Below are positions 63,443 through 64,000 of a stretch of 64,000 bases of DNA, piece after piece. Positions within the stretch are counted from its first letter, which is position 1. Every line of letters starts with the position of its first letter. Below the pieces are notes generated by a model, which was not told the origin of the DNA, searched no databases, and saw only the letters and a list, made by a program, of their open reading frames with translations. Source of the stretch: Amycolatopsis lexingtonensis (GTDB lineage: Bacteria; Actinomycetota; Actinomycetes; Mycobacteriales; Pseudonocardiaceae); assembly GCF_014873755.1 (NCBI RefSeq), contig NZ_JADBEG010000001.1:7910501-7974500 (forward strand). The letters are read 5' to 3'. Both the position numbers and the translations under genes were made by a program.

Positions 63443-63464
63443 GTCCTGAGGGGATTTCGCAGTC

Positions 63465-64000
63465 ATGGCTCCGAACCACAGCGACCAGCCTTCGTCCACC
63501 GACCCGGGTTCGCTCGTCCCGCTCGGTGACAACTCGGCGGCGCAGAACATCGTCGACAACGCCCGCGGTAGCGCCGGCGGCTTCGACATGGGCAGCGACC
63601 GCGCGATCGCGAACCCGCCGAACTGGAACGCGCAGGAAAGCCAGCAGCTCTACGCCGGCGCGGTCAACAACAACGACCCCGGCACGGCCGAGGCGACCGG
63701 GCACGCCTGGGCGCACCACGGCACCGAGCTGAAGCAGGCGTCCGACCACCTGTACAACGCGATCGCCGAGCTCGGCAACGCGTGGGTCGGCCAGGGTGCC
63801 GGCGGTGCGCAGGGCGCGCTGGTGGCCATCGCCAACTCCGGTTCGCAGGCCTCCGATGCCGCGCACACGATGTCCGACCGGCTCGCCCGGCAGGCCGCGG
63901 CGGCCGCCGAGGTCAAGAAGATGCCGGCCCCCAAGGACTACGACCCCAAGCAGTCCATGGCGGCGGCGCTGGCCGGCGGCCCGGCGGCGCTGATCGCGGA
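63465..64000 (+). CDS. PPE-like ESX substrate (3' end outside window)
   Basis: 178 codons visible; no stop before the window ends. N-terminal polar segment, PNWNAQESQQLYAGAVNNNDPGTAEATGHAWAHHG (PPE-type helices), then ELKQASDHLYNAIAELGNAWVGQGAGGAQGAL with a WxG turn, and SQASDAAHTMSDRLARQAAAAAEVKKMPAP. That is the pattern of the PPE proteins of Pseudonocardiaceae, secreted through ESX. ATG 63465 with GAGGGG about 11 nt upstream. Cotranscribed with 63077. Confidence 0.75.
   Translation, partial: MAPNHSDQPSSTDPGSLVPLGDNSAAQNIVDNARGSAGGFDMGSDRAIANPPNWNAQESQQLYAGAVNNNDPGTAEATGHAWAHHGTELKQASDHLYNAIAELGNAWVGQGAGGAQGALVAIANSGSQASDAAHTMSDRLARQAAAAAEVKKMPAPKDYDPKQSMAAALAGGPAALIA

Overview
The window is high-GC actinobacterial chromosome, most likely from an Amycolatopsis-type member of the Pseudonocardiaceae. 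Evidence: strong G/C bias at third codon positions, many GTG starts, leaderless genes, a Tad/Flp locus beside an Ssd-type septum regulator, ESX/PPE-like proteins, and the actinobacterial 6C RNA and a probable Ms1-type RNA. Gene order follows blocks known from Mycobacterium tuberculosis (acs; Rv3660c to Rv3654c; topA to holB; ppa-dacB-Rv3626c-tilS-hpt), so most of it is core chromosome with accessory genes between the blocks. No CRISPR array, transposon or prophage was seen.

Layout. 1-8 kb: a GntR/TetR chimeric regulator facing an FAD monooxygenase, an EphE-like alpha/beta hydrolase, a Holin-X membrane protein, NhaA, a POT peptide transporter, a VIT-type Fe/Mn transporter with a possible iron box, and cupin and DinB proteins. 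8-16 kb: acs, small enzymes, a degenerate Fic-like protein and a NiCoT metal transporter. 15-22 kb, minus strand: a MurNAc/muropeptide recovery cluster (nagZ, namZ, an AmiE-like hydrolase, an rpiR-type regulator, murQ), laid out much like B. subtilis ybbIHFEDC but without a transporter or kinase. 22-29 kb: an Ms1-like RNA, a HAD phosphatase, 6C RNA, two DnaA boxes, ssd and the tad operon, followed by about 0.8 kb without a gene.

29-48 kb: a stand-alone prim-pol-like protein, an MrfA/YprA-type repair helicase, the proton-pumping pyrophosphatase hppA, a lipoprotein, a WhiA-like protein, a secreted protease, topA, a tandem set of three EspG-like paralogues with a 58-aa coupled ORF, an MFS-thymidylate-kinase fusion with a broken P-loop, and holB. 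48-64 kb: a sortase-E-type (LAYTG) wall protein, tRNA-Thr(CGT), a GreA-like factor, a TetR regulator, an M14 carboxypeptidase, a gamma-carbonic anhydrase, a divergent ribosomal L11 paralogue, a ZTP riboswitch ahead of glyA, an MFS exporter, ppa, dacB, a metalloprotease, tilS, hpt, and the start of a PPE-like ESX substrate pair.

Two signals stand out. (1) The L11 paralogue lacks the hinge prolines that thiopeptides need, and its promoter has MerR geometry (TTGACC, a 19-bp spacer holding a perfect palindrome, TAGCTT). (2) Three promoters match the RecA-independent DNA-damage (PafBC) layout; one serves the repair helicase and two serve the EspG-like cluster, which would tie an ESX-chaperone-like family to DNA damage. 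Both are inferences from motifs and need testing.
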